Shown here: piece after piece, positions 53,567-61,573 of the stretch | How positions within the stretch are numbered: position 1 is the first letter of the stretch | Layout of the letters: each line of letters begins with the position of its first letter | From: Rhizobacter sp. AJA081-3 | GTDB lineage: Bacteria > Pseudomonadota > Gammaproteobacteria > Burkholderiales > Burkholderiaceae_C | Reading direction: 5' to 3' | Assembly: GCF_017795745.1 (NCBI RefSeq) | Contig: NZ_CP059067.1 | Span: forward strand, 620,001-684,000 | Length of the DNA stretch: 64,000 nt | The notes under the pieces: model-generated | Database searches by the model: none | Seen by the model: only the letters and a program-made list of their open reading frames with translations | Told to the model about the DNA's origin: nothing | Program-made: the position numbers and the translations under genes

Positions 53567-54025
53567 ATGGAATCGACCCCCGACCTGGTCTTTCGACTGG
53601 CCAACGGCGCCGCCTTGCTGGGCTGGGTCGCGCTGCTGGCCTTGCCGCCGTCGGCGCGCTGGAGCGCCAGCGTGCGGCGTGTCGCCGGGCGGGTGATGCC
53701 CTTCCTGTTCAGCATTGTCTACGTGGCGATGCTGGCCACCCACTGGAATGGCGAAGGCGGTTTCGGTTCGCTGGCGCAGGTGCGCGCGCTGTTCGACGTG
53801 CCCGGGGCCCTGGTCGCCGGCTGGCTGCACTACCTGGCCTTCGATCTCTTCGTCGGCAGCTGGATCGCCGAACGCGCCGCCGCGCTCGGGCTGCCGCACT
53901 GGCAGGTAGTGCCGGTTCTTCTGCTGACCTTCCTGTTCGGTCCGGCCGGCCTGCTCGCCTTCGTGCTGTTGCGCGCGCTGCGCCGGCCTCAGTCTCTCAG
54001 GCTGCGGACTGGAGCGGCGTCATGA
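53567..54025 (+). CDS. DUF4281 (ABA4-like) integral membrane protein
   Basis: The 152-residue protein has four predicted transmembrane helices and the DUF4281/ABA4-like motif LVAGWLHYLAFDLFVGSWIAERA with HWQVVPVLLLTFLFGPAGLL. Plant ABA4 acts in neoxanthin formation; the bacterial role is unknown. ATG at 53567 follows the TetR-controlled promoter. It overlaps the next gene by 4 nt. Confidence 0.85.
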   Translation: MESTPDLVFRLANGAALLGWVALLALPPSARWSASVRRVAGRVMPFLFSIVYVAMLATHWNGEGGFGSLAQVRALFDVPGALVAGWLHYLAFDLFVGSWIAERAAALGLPHWQVVPVLLLTFLFGPAGLLAFVLLRALRRPQSLRLRTGAAS

Positions 54026-54864
54026 ACGGCGGCAAGCCGCTGCTGGCACCGTGCGCCCCTGAAGGTGTCGGCGGCCCGCGCGCATGGTGGCGCGAGGCGA
54101 TGGCGCGCCAGCCCGAGCTGACCGTGTTTGCGCTGCTGCTGTGGGCCGCCATGCTGCCGCTGCTCGCGCTGCACGGCCTGGATGACCGCAGCCTGCGCGG
54201 CGTCGGCGTGTGGGTGAAGCCGTTGAAGTTCCTCGCCTCCACCGGGCTCTTCGCGCTGACCACGGCCTGGTTCGTCGGCCTGCTGCCGGCTGGGCGGCGG
54301 CGCGACGGCAACGTGCTCGTGGTCGTCTGGACCGTCATCGTCGCCAGCCTGCTGGAGAACGGCTACATCGGCTGGCAGGCCGCCCGCGGCGAGGCCTCGC
54401 ACTACAACTTCAGCGATGCCTGGCACATCGCGGCCTATTCTGCGATGGGCGCCGTCGCGATGGCGCTGGCGGCCACGCAGTTGCTGCTGGCCTGGCAGAT
54501 CCTGCGCCACGGCCGCGACGACGTCGATCCTTTCTGGCGCCGTGCGGTGCTTACGGCGTTGATTCTTACCTTCGTGCTCGGCGCCGGCGCCGGCGGGACG
54601 CTCGGATCGATGCAGCCGCCGGCCAACGCAGGCCTGCCGCTGTTCGGCTGGCACCTCGCTGGTGGCGACCTGCGCCCGGCGCATTTCATCGGGCTGCACG
54701 CGCAGCAGCTGGTGCCGCTCGCTGCGCTCGCGATGGCCGCCTGGCCCCGGCGGCAGCGTGCGATGACGCTGTTCGTGGCAGCCTACGTGCTGCTGTGGGC
54801 GGCGGCGATGGCGCTCGGCCTGCACGGTGCCCGGCTGACCGTGCCCTACGGGCCAGCGGCCTGA
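54022..54864 (+). CDS. Polytopic membrane protein, unknown
   Basis: The 280-residue protein has about seven hydrophobic segments from residue 33 to 270. Conserved-looking charged positions in and near membrane segments (KPLKF, HIAAYSAMG, RPAHFIGLHAQQ) hint at a functional core, but no family was recognised. Its start overlaps the DUF4281 stop, so the two form a TetR-controlled operon. A lipid, pigment or stress role is possible but not shown. Confidence 0.75.
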   Translation: MNGGKPLLAPCAPEGVGGPRAWWREAMARQPELTVFALLLWAAMLPLLALHGLDDRSLRGVGVWVKPLKFLASTGLFALTTAWFVGLLPAGRRRDGNVLVVVWTVIVASLLENGYIGWQAARGEASHYNFSDAWHIAAYSAMGAVAMALAATQLLLAWQILRHGRDDVDPFWRRAVLTALILTFVLGAGAGGTLGSMQPPANAGLPLFGWHLAGGDLRPAHFIGLHAQQLVPLAALAMAAWPRRQRAMTLFVAAYVLLWAAAMALGLHGARLTVPYGPAA

Positions 54865-54877
54865 AGCCGGCCGGGAT

Positions 54878-55810
54878 TCAGCGGTCGCGCCAGGGCGCCG
54901 CCGCGTAGGCACGACGCAAGCCCTCGGCCAGCGGCACCGTGGGCCGCCAGCCCAGCGCGCCGATGCGCGAGGAGTCGAGCAGCTTGCGTGGCATGCCGTC
55001 GGGCTTGCTCGTGTCGAACACGAGCCGGCCACGGAAGCCCACCGTGGCGCACACCGCTTCGGCGAGCTCGCGGATCGACAGGTCGTCGCCGCAGCCGATG
55101 TTGAGCGGGGCGCCGTCGTAGCCGGTCTCGGCCAGCATCACACAAGCCTCGGCCAGGTCATCGACGTAGAGGAACTCGCGCCGCGGTGTGCCGCTGCCCC
55201 ACACGACCAGCTCCGCATCGCCGCGCCGCATCGCCTCGTGCGCGCGGCGCAGCAAGGCCGGCAGCACGTGGCTCTGGCCGGGCGTGTAGTTGTCGTTCGG
55301 GCCGTACAGGCTGGCTGGCATCACGCTGACGTAGTGGCGGCCGTGCTGGCGCTGGTGGCTCTCGCACAGCTTGAGGCCGGCGATCTTGGCGATCGCGTAG
55401 GGCTCGTTGGTCGGCTCCAGCGGCCCGGTGAGCAACGCGCTCTCGGGCATCGGCTGCACGCACTCGCGCGGGTAGATGCAGTTGGAGGCGAGGAACAGCA
55501 GGTGCTGGATGCCTGCCAGGTGCGCGCCCTGGATCAGGTTGGCGGCGATCTGCAGGTTCTCGTAGAGGAAGTCGGCGCGTTGCTCGTTGTTCGCCTGGAT
55601 GCCGCCCACGCGCGCGGCGGCGACGAACACCTGGCGCGGTTTGTGTTCGGCGAGGAAGCCGTGCACGGCACGCTGGTCGAGCAGGTCGAGCTCGTCGCGC
55701 GTGCGCGTGAGCACGCGGCCGTAGCCGCGCGAGCGCAGGCAGCGCAACAGCGCGGAGCCGACCATGCCGCGGTGGCCGGCGACGTAGACGAGGTCGTTCT
55801 GGTCGATCAT
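54878..55810 (-). CDS. fcl: GDP-L-fucose synthase-like SDR
   Basis: The 310-residue SDR has the N-terminal motif VYVAGHRGMVGSAL (9-22), YPRECVQPMPES near 115 and catalytic YxxxK (YAIAK, about 137-141), all as in WcaG/Fcl. That enzyme epimerises and reduces GDP-4-keto-6-deoxymannose to GDP-L-fucose. The gmd dehydratase that makes its substrate is absent from this window. It is the last gene of a four-gene leftward glycan operon; a related substrate (for example a GDP-heptose derivative) cannot be excluded. Confidence 0.9.
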   Translation of the reverse strand: MIDQNDLVYVAGHRGMVGSALLRCLRSRGYGRVLTRTRDELDLLDQRAVHGFLAEHKPRQVFVAAARVGGIQANNEQRADFLYENLQIAANLIQGAHLAGIQHLLFLASNCIYPRECVQPMPESALLTGPLEPTNEPYAIAKIAGLKLCESHQRQHGRHYVSVMPASLYGPNDNYTPGQSHVLPALLRRAHEAMRRGDAELVVWGSGTPRREFLYVDDLAEACVMLAETGYDGAPLNIGCGDDLSIRELAEAVCATVGFRGRLVFDTSKPDGMPRKLLDSSRIGALGWRPTVPLAEGLRRAYAAAPWRDR

Positions 55811-55824
55811 GGCGCGCGCCGTGC

Positions 55825-56766
55825 TCAGGCCGCGTGCGCCAGCGGCTCCGGCGCGCGGCGGGACAGCATTTCTTCGAGCAACGGTGGCAGCAGGCGGCTC
55901 ATTGGCAGGGCGGCCTTGAACTTCTCGTGCATGCTGTCGGCGATCTCGCGCCGGTTGGGCAGCTCGAGCGCGCCCAGCGCCCAGGGGATCAGGTCATTTG
56001 ACGGGGCGCTCAGCACGAAGGGGTCCAGCGGGCTCGGCAGCTCGTAGGCCTCGTGCAGCAGGAAGCTGCGGTTCTGCAGGTGGAAGTGCATGCGCGACAC
56101 CGAAGGAATGCGGTTCTGCGGCGACAGCCGCAGCGACAGGCAGACCTTGGCCCGCGAGAGGTGGTCCTGGCGAAGGTATTCGGGTGTCGTCTGGTCGTTC
56201 ACCACCACGACATGCTGCCGCGCGAGCTCCGACAGGATCCGCCGACGGTGCTCGGTCATCGAGCCGGAGAAGTAGAAGTCGATGTCGCGCTCCGACTCGG
56301 GCCGCTGTCGCACCGTGGCCAGGTCGTCGACGTGTCCGTGCGGCAGGAAGCGCACCGGCATGCCCGGGAACAACTCTGCGTAGGCGGGCAGCATGCTCTC
56401 GGCGAGCACCCAGATCTCCTCGGCCATGCGCGCGGCGACCTTGAAGGCGTCGAAGCGCAGCTTCCAGTAGTCGGTGTTGCCGTAGTGCCAGTGGCGGTTC
56501 TCGATGCCGCCGTTGAACACGCCATCGACGATCGGCTCCGTGGCGATCAGCACGAAGCGCGCGCCGTTGCGCCGCCCGTCCAGCAGGTCGCGCAGCGGCT
56601 TCTCGTCGACGAAGTGCTCGAGCAGGATGTTCACAGCGCGCGGCTCGATGCCGCTGTTGATGTCCGCGCGATGCCCGCATGCCTGCAGTGCGCGCTGCAG
56701 CCAGGTCACCGTGTCGGTGATGCTGGTGGAATTGCCGTGGTTGCCGCTGCAGATCGAGAACCTCAT
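55825..56766 (-). CDS. CgeB-like glycosyltransferase family protein
   Basis: The 313-residue protein has GDGVFNGG-like and FLPHGHVDDLA segments and FSGSMTEHRR (about 169-178), the same core motif seen at 21036-22160 and 27828-29360. The C-terminal half includes LSLRLSPQNRIPSVSRMHFHLQN, so the GT-B second domain is shortened. It probably transfers a sugar in the fcl operon. The ATG at 56766 was chosen over an upstream in-frame codon because the conserved N-terminus starts there. Confidence 0.7.
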   Translation of the reverse strand: MRFSICSGNHGNSTSITDTVTWLQRALQACGHRADINSGIEPRAVNILLEHFVDEKPLRDLLDGRRNGARFVLIATEPIVDGVFNGGIENRHWHYGNTDYWKLRFDAFKVAARMAEEIWVLAESMLPAYAELFPGMPVRFLPHGHVDDLATVRQRPESERDIDFYFSGSMTEHRRRILSELARQHVVVVNDQTTPEYLRQDHLSRAKVCLSLRLSPQNRIPSVSRMHFHLQNRSFLLHEAYELPSPLDPFVLSAPSNDLIPWALGALELPNRREIADSMHEKFKAALPMSRLLPPLLEEMLSRRAPEPLAHAA

Positions 56767-56811
56767 GGGCGGACTCCTTTGCGTGTGGGTCGGTGTTGGC
56801 ACGGCATTCGC

Positions 56812-58050
56812 TCAGCGGCCCTGCAGCATGCGGTTGAAGCCGTCGTGCGACGCCGTCACGGCATGCCGGCGGCGGCAGTGATCGAGGTTGTGCAGCGCCA
56901 TCTCGCGCAACTGGCCGGGCTGCGCGCGCTCGGCGATGCGGTCGTGGATCTGCTGCGCGAAACCTGCCGAGGGCGCCAGGTACGGTTCGTAGCGATCGCT
57001 GACCCAGCCCTCGGGCTCGTCGCGATAGACCATGTCGCGCACGCCGCGCAACACCATCACGCTGTCCTCGATGCCGGCGGTGTATTCCTCGTAGCCGAGC
57101 GCGTCCGAGACGATCGGCACGCAGCCGTGGGCCATCGCCCGCAGCAAACTGTGCGAGTGCAGGCCGGCGGCCGGCAGCGCGAACAGCTGGTGGCCGAGGA
57201 AGAGCTGGTCCAGCGTGGCGTCGTCCACCCGCGAGTTGATCCAGTTCACGCCGATGAAATGCGAAGACGGGAAGCGCGTCGTCAGGTCGGCGGGCACGGC
57301 CGACAGGACGGTGAGCTCGGCATCGGGCCGCTGCTTGCGCAGCAAGGCGAAGGCATCGAGCAGGTGGTGGCCGCCGCGCAGGTAGAAGGAGCTCGGGTGG
57401 CCGTGCAGCGAGTTGGTGAAGAGGATGCGCAGGCGGCCGCCCGGCTCGAACTTCGGCAGCAGCTCGGCCGTCTCGCGCAAGGCGATGCCCAGCGGCACGT
57501 GGTGGCACTTGGCCGCGATGTCGGCGTCGTCGAACACGCGCGTCAGGATCTCCAGGCTGCTGCGCATGTGGCTGAAGATGCGTTTGCAGTCGGGGGCGGC
57601 CAGGCGCTCGCGCACCTGCCGGAACCAGCCTTGCGAGCGCAAATCGATGCCGCGCGTCTGGCCGGTGAACATGAACGGCATGAAGAGGCTGGGAAAGCTC
57701 TCGAAGTGGAAGATCCACGGCGCCGAGGCCGCATGCAGCGGGGCGGTGTGCAGGAACAGCGCGTCGCAGGTGGACGCCTGGCTCTCGATGGCCACCTGGT
57801 CGGGCAGGCTGAGCCAGTCGATGAAGGTCGGCAGCAGTTCGTCGGGCAACGGATTCGTCTGTCGGGCCATGCGCGCGAGCACCCGGGTCTGCATCTCGCG
57901 CGGCACCGTGGCAGCCACCGGTGTGATCGCCACCGGCTCGACGGCGCCGTTGCCTTCGAGGAAGGACAGCACCAGCGGGTGGGCCCCGTTCAGCGGCTTG
58001 TAGTGCTGCAGCGACCAGGGCAGGCCGAGTCGGATGGGCCGCTGCGTCAT
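56812..58050 (-). CDS. Group 1 glycosyltransferase (GT-B fold)
   Basis: The 412-residue protein has a GT4-like C-terminal half: ILFTNSLHGHPSSFYLRGGHHLLDAFALLRK, then AMAHGCVPIVSDALGYEEYTAGIEDSV with the Glu that binds the nucleotide sugar. The N-terminal acceptor domain is less conserved. Donor and acceptor are unknown. Its start overlaps the stop of the GT2-methyltransferase gene (ATGA), so the proteins are made together. Confidence 0.82.
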   Translation of the reverse strand: MTQRPIRLGLPWSLQHYKPLNGAHPLVLSFLEGNGAVEPVAITPVAATVPREMQTRVLARMARQTNPLPDELLPTFIDWLSLPDQVAIESQASTCDALFLHTAPLHAASAPWIFHFESFPSLFMPFMFTGQTRGIDLRSQGWFRQVRERLAAPDCKRIFSHMRSSLEILTRVFDDADIAAKCHHVPLGIALRETAELLPKFEPGGRLRILFTNSLHGHPSSFYLRGGHHLLDAFALLRKQRPDAELTVLSAVPADLTTRFPSSHFIGVNWINSRVDDATLDQLFLGHQLFALPAAGLHSHSLLRAMAHGCVPIVSDALGYEEYTAGIEDSVMVLRGVRDMVYRDEPEGWVSDRYEPYLAPSAGFAQQIHDRIAERAQPGQLREMALHNLDHCRRRHAVTASHDGFNRMLQGR

Positions 58051-60086
58051 GCGGCGGCCCGCGCCAGCACGCCGAAGCGCGGATCGATGCGCCCGTCGGT
58101 CACCACCGTGGGCCGCACTTGCGCCGCAGGGTGTTGACCGCGCGCGGCCCGCGCCGGCTTCACGGCGCGCAGCTCGACGACCATCTCGCGCACCCGATTG
58201 CGGCCGGCGATCACTTCGTCGATCGGCGCCGCGCCGGCATCGGCAACCAGCCGTACCGATTCGAGTGCCCAGTCGCCGCGGTAGGCCGTGCCCTCGGGCA
58301 GCACCGGCTGCGCGAAGTGTGCGAACGAGCCTTCGGTCCAGACGCGCTGCTGCGCGGCGTCCTGCCAGGCATCGTCGCGCGCGCCGTGGGCGACGCGCAC
58401 GAACAGCTTCGCGTCCGGCTTCGCCACGCGGTACAGCTCCTCGAACAGCGCCTGCGCATCGCGCACGCCTTCGAGCACGTGGCTGAGGTGGATGCCGTCC
58501 AGCGTGCTGTCGGCCAGCGGCAGCTTCTGCGCGCGGCAGGCCTGCAGGTCGAAGGCGATGTCGAAGCGGCCGGCGCCGTGGCCGGCGTTGATCCAGCCCG
58601 GGATGTACTCGCGGCCGCCGTCGACGTGCAGCACCTTCGCGCGCAGCTCGAACGCGGCGACTCGCTCGCTCTTCTTCACCCACGAATCCTTCTTCGCCAC
58701 GCTCCAGTTGGAGAAGGTGGCGCTGGTGTGCTCGCGGTAGTGGCGCTCTTCGGCGGACAGCGCGGCCTCGTCCACGTACCAGGGCGTGTGCTCGGTCAGG
58801 TAGGGCGCGCCCAGGCGCAGGTTGCAGGCCTCGTTGGAGAACTCGCCGCGCGCCGGGTAGAGCGCGAAGGTGGTGTCGATCGGCGCGGCGAAGACGCCGG
58901 GCGCCACCGGGTGCTCCCAGAACTGCGACTCCCACTTGCGCACCGTGTCGGCCTCGGCGTAGCTGTCGGGCAGGTTGTCGATGCGCAGGCCCGGGCCGAC
59001 CTTCTTCGCGTCGGGGTGGCGCTGCAGCACCTCGAGCAGCCGACCGATCAGGTCGCCCGGGCAGGCGGCATCGGGCACCACGTCGGAATCGGTCAGCACG
59101 TAGGGCGTGTCCAGCACCTGGTGCACGCCCTGCTGCCACAGCACGTAGGGGCCGTGGTTCTGCTCCAGGCGCATCAGCTTGGCGCCCTCGGGCAGCTGCT
59201 CGTACCAGGCCAGCAGCGGCGGGTAGTCGGAGGCGTTGTCCATGATGACCACACGGCGCGTGCCGGCGGCCAGCAGCCAGCCGACCAGCCGGCGCAGGGC
59301 GTCGAGGCGGTTGCGGTTGACGATGAAGACGGGGATGTCGCGCCAGTCGAGGCCGTCGGCCTGCGGCGTCGCGGTGGACGCCGAAGCCGCAGCGGCGACT
59401 GGCACGACAGTCGGTTCGTGCGTGACCGCGCCGGCCAGCCGCGATTCCGTCTCGCTGCCGGGGCGGCGCTGCGCCAGCCGGGCGGCATGCACGGCGGGGT
59501 TCTCCTGCAGCGGCAGCAGCCGGCCGCTGCTCAGGGCGCCTTGTGCGGCGGCCAGCGCGGCTTCGCGGCGCGGCACCGGCCGGGCCTGGTCCAGCGTGAC
59601 GCGCGGGTGCCAGCCGGCCTCGATGCCGGCGTTGATCAGCCGCCAGCCGAGTTCGAAGGGCGCGCCGGCATCGGCGAAGTCCGCGTGTTCATCGAGCCCG
59701 CCCAGGCGCAGCGCGTCCACGCGGCGCATCGACAGGCAGGCGCCGCGCCGCGGGTCGGGCTCGTGGCCGGCCAGCCGGTGCTGCAGCAGCAGCGGGCGGC
59801 TCAGCGCACCCTGGCCATCGTCGAAGCTCGCCACGATGCTCTCGCCGAAGTGCGCCGGCAGCACCAGCGTGCCATCGCACAAGGTGATCACCTCGCCGCG
59901 GGCGCGCAGCAGCGCGGCATTGGCGTCGGCATGCGTCGTCGCGGTGAGCCACTCGAGCTGATCCGCAGGCAGCGTCTGCCCGGCCAGCGTATCGCGTGCA
60001 GCGGCGATGTCAGGGCCGAGCAGCAGCACCGACAGGCGCGGCGCGGCGCTCGCGGTGGCAGCTGGCGGGAGGCTCGTGGCGGGCAT
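58047..60086 (-). CDS. Large GT2-like glycosyltransferase fused to a methyltransferase-like domain
   Basis: The 679-residue protein has three parts: an N-terminal degenerate GT-A-like region (about 15-190), a central GT2-like domain (about 245-490; IPVFIVNRNRLDALRRLVGWLL, VVIMDNASDYPP and TDSDVVPD as the DxD), and a C-terminal methyltransferase-like Rossmann domain (about 500-645; VLHVDGGREYIPGWINAGHG, DGIHLSHVLEGV). The methyltransferase glycine motif is altered, so activity is uncertain. It is the first gene of the four-gene operon and is divergent from flhD. Confidence 0.8.
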   Translation of the reverse strand: MPATSLPPAATASAAPRLSVLLLGPDIAAARDTLAGQTLPADQLEWLTATTHADANAALLRARGEVITLCDGTLVLPAHFGESIVASFDDGQGALSRPLLLQHRLAGHEPDPRRGACLSMRRVDALRLGGLDEHADFADAGAPFELGWRLINAGIEAGWHPRVTLDQARPVPRREAALAAAQGALSSGRLLPLQENPAVHAARLAQRRPGSETESRLAGAVTHEPTVVPVAAAASASTATPQADGLDWRDIPVFIVNRNRLDALRRLVGWLLAAGTRRVVIMDNASDYPPLLAWYEQLPEGAKLMRLEQNHGPYVLWQQGVHQVLDTPYVLTDSDVVPDAACPGDLIGRLLEVLQRHPDAKKVGPGLRIDNLPDSYAEADTVRKWESQFWEHPVAPGVFAAPIDTTFALYPARGEFSNEACNLRLGAPYLTEHTPWYVDEAALSAEERHYREHTSATFSNWSVAKKDSWVKKSERVAAFELRAKVLHVDGGREYIPGWINAGHGAGRFDIAFDLQACRAQKLPLADSTLDGIHLSHVLEGVRDAQALFEELYRVAKPDAKLFVRVAHGARDDAWQDAAQQRVWTEGSFAHFAQPVLPEGTAYRGDWALESVRLVADAGAAPIDEVIAGRNRVREMVVELRAVKPARAARGQHPAAQVRPTVVTDGRIDPRFGVLARAAA

Positions 60087-60415
60087 GGGCAGGCTTTCGC
60101 GGAACAGGGCTCGAAGCAGTCTAGGGAGAAGCCCTGCGAAGCAATCGCCGCGTCAGCCGGGCAATTGCGGCGCATTTGCCCGCCGGGTGTCCGCCTGCGT
60201 CCGTTTGTGACCGGCTGCACGAACCGAGCCCCTGCGGATACGTCTTGTAGGAAGTTGCCTGACACGCTTCGTGGATGAATCTGGACTCAAGCCACAGAGA
60301 TGGGCTGATGTTCCAGTCCAGTTGCCTTGCTCAGAATTCCCTCCATGCCGTCATCGACCAACGGCCGCTGAACCCGAGTGACAACCAACACCTCATACGA
60401 ACCCGGAGCACCGCA
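60087..60415. other. 329-nt divergent region between the second glycan operon and flhD
   Basis: No gene is supported here. It should hold the flhDC master promoter and the promoter of the leftward glycan operon. A hairpin-forming repeat GGGCAA/TTGCCC (60159-60164 with 60176-60181) is visible. I could not place convincing -35/-10 pairs. A TCAAGCC at about 60289 is not followed by a proper sigma-28 -10. Confidence 0.6.
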
Positions 60416-60739
60416 ATGAACGCCGACCAGATCCTCACCGAAATCCGCGAAGCCAACCTCTCTTACCTGATGCTGGCGCAGAGCCTGATCCGCTCGGACC
60501 GCGAGCAGGCGCTGTACCGCCTGGGCATCAGCGAAGACACGGCCGCCATGATCTCGCTGCTGACCCCCGCGCAGATGATGAAGATCGCCGCCGGCAACAC
60601 GCTGCTCTGCAAGTTCCGCATGGACGACGAGCTGGTCTGGGGCCTGCTCACCAGCCACGGCAAGTCGGCCTCCAACGACACCACGACCCGCCTGCACGCC
60701 TCCATCCTGATGGCCGGCCGTCACCAGGAAGCCGCCTGA
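60416..60739 (+). CDS. flhD: Flagellar master regulator subunit FlhD
   Basis: The 107-residue helical protein carries the FlhD signature (IREANLSYLMLAQSLIRSDREQALYRLGISED and FRMDDELVWGLL). With FlhC it forms the FlhD4C2 activator of class II flagellar genes, usually through sigma-70. The start at 60416 matches the family N-terminus. flhC begins 2 nt after its stop. Confidence 0.97.
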   Translation: MNADQILTEIREANLSYLMLAQSLIRSDREQALYRLGISEDTAAMISLLTPAQMMKIAAGNTLLCKFRMDDELVWGLLTSHGKSASNDTTTRLHASILMAGRHQEAA

Positions 60740-60741
60740 TC

Positions 60742-61311
60742 ATGGCCCGCACCAAGAGCATCCTCACCGAGGCCCGCCAGATCGAGCGTGCCGTCACGCT
60801 GATCAACCTGGGCGCGCGCCTGCAGGTGCTGGAGTCGGAGACCGACCTGTCCTATGAGCGCCTGCTGCGCCTGTACAAGGAAGTCTCCGGCAAGTCGCCG
60901 AGCAAGGGCCAGCTGCCCTTCTCGACCGACTGGTTCATGACCTGGCAGCCGAACATCCACGCCAGCCTGTTCCTGAACATCCACGAGTACCTGAACAAGG
61001 TCGCCGAGATGGACGAGATCGACACCGTCATCAAGGCGTACCAGCTCTACCAGGAGCAGACCACCGCCCAGGGCCTCGAGGCCCTGCTGTCGGTGACGCG
61101 CGCCTGGAGACTGGTCAAGTTCATCGACAACGGCATGCTCAGCATGACGAAATGCTCGAAATGCGGGGGCCACTTCGTGACCCATCCGCACGAGATTGCG
61201 AAACACTACGTCTGTGGCCTGTGCAACCCGCCGGCCCGCGCTGGCAAGGGCCATGCGGCCGGCTCCATCCGGATGGATGCCGCCAAGTCAGCCCACGTGA
61301 CAGCGCACTGA
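60742..61311 (+). CDS. flhC: Flagellar master regulator subunit FlhC
   Basis: The 189-residue protein has the FlhC zinc site of four cysteines (C138, C141, C158, C161). FlhC is the main DNA-binding subunit of FlhD4C2. Its TGA stop lies inside the -35 element of a predicted FliA promoter (61309-61334), an arrangement also seen around flhC/motA in E. coli. Confidence 0.97.
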   Translation: MARTKSILTEARQIERAVTLINLGARLQVLESETDLSYERLLRLYKEVSGKSPSKGQLPFSTDWFMTWQPNIHASLFLNIHEYLNKVAEMDEIDTVIKAYQLYQEQTTAQGLEALLSVTRAWRLVKFIDNGMLSMTKCSKCGGHFVTHPHEIAKHYVCGLCNPPARAGKGHAAGSIRMDAAKSAHVTAH

Positions 61312-61334
61312 AGTTTTCCGGTGGCCCGCCGATA
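61309..61334 (+). promoter_or_regulatory. Predicted FliA promoter P1 (flhC-motA gap), likely for a small RNA
   Basis: TGAAGTT (61309-61315), 12 nt, GCCGATA (61328-61334). Spacing is the same as at six other sites in the window or within one nucleotide. The expected start is near 61341. A strong terminator lies about 80 nt downstream, before the motA gene. Confidence 0.75.
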
Positions 61335-61340
61335 CAGGGC

Positions 61341-61423
61341 ATGTGAAACGGTTTCTTGCTTGTCTCCTCCTGGCACGTCCCTAGTGCCTTCGAAGCGGGT
61401 CCCTCGGGACCCGCTCTTTTCTT
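61341..61423 (+). ncRNA. Candidate sigma-28-dependent small RNA between flhC and motA
   Basis: The unit is bounded by a FliA-type promoter and an intrinsic terminator, giving an RNA of about 83 nt. It contains a pyrimidine tract CTCCTCCT (61364-61371) complementary to Shine-Dalgarno sequences, a small hairpin (GGCAC 61372-61376 with GTGCC 61384-61388), and a terminator stem with a U-rich tail (61395-61423). This is the organisation of Hfq-type trans-acting sRNAs. In E. coli the sigma-28-dependent sRNA MotR arises from the same place, the motA leader. No open frame with a ribosome-binding site is present. Homology to MotR by sequence is not claimed. Confidence 0.6.
61395..61423 (+). terminator. 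Rho-independent terminator in the flhC-motA gap
   Basis: GCGGGTCC (61395-61402) pairs with GGACCCGC (61407-61414) over a CTCG loop, followed by TCTTTTCTT. It would end flhDC transcripts and the candidate small RNA, leaving motA to its own promoter P2. Confidence 0.88.
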
Positions 61424-61493
61424 GGGGCCGCCGGTTTTGCACCGGATTCGCCGCCCTGATGCGCGCACCGGCCCGGTGACGCCGCACCCACAC

Positions 61494-61520
61494 TCAAGCC
61501 AGACCGCCCCCTGCCGATAA
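61494..61520 (+). promoter_or_regulatory. Predicted FliA promoter P2 for motAB-cheYZ
   Basis: TCAAGCC (61494-61500), 12 nt, perfect -10 GCCGATAA (61513-61520). It lies after the terminator and 53 nt before the motA ATG, so it is the likely main promoter for the stator and downstream chemotaxis genes. Confidence 0.85.
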
Positions 61521-61573
61521 GGAGTGCAAACCTCCTGCCACCGGGTGGCCATCAGGTACCGCAGAACCCCACC

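Noticed and set aside
61345-61355. GAAACGGTTTC as a hairpin of the candidate small RNA
   Set aside because: The palindrome has a one-base centre, too small for a stable loop, so it was not counted as structure.
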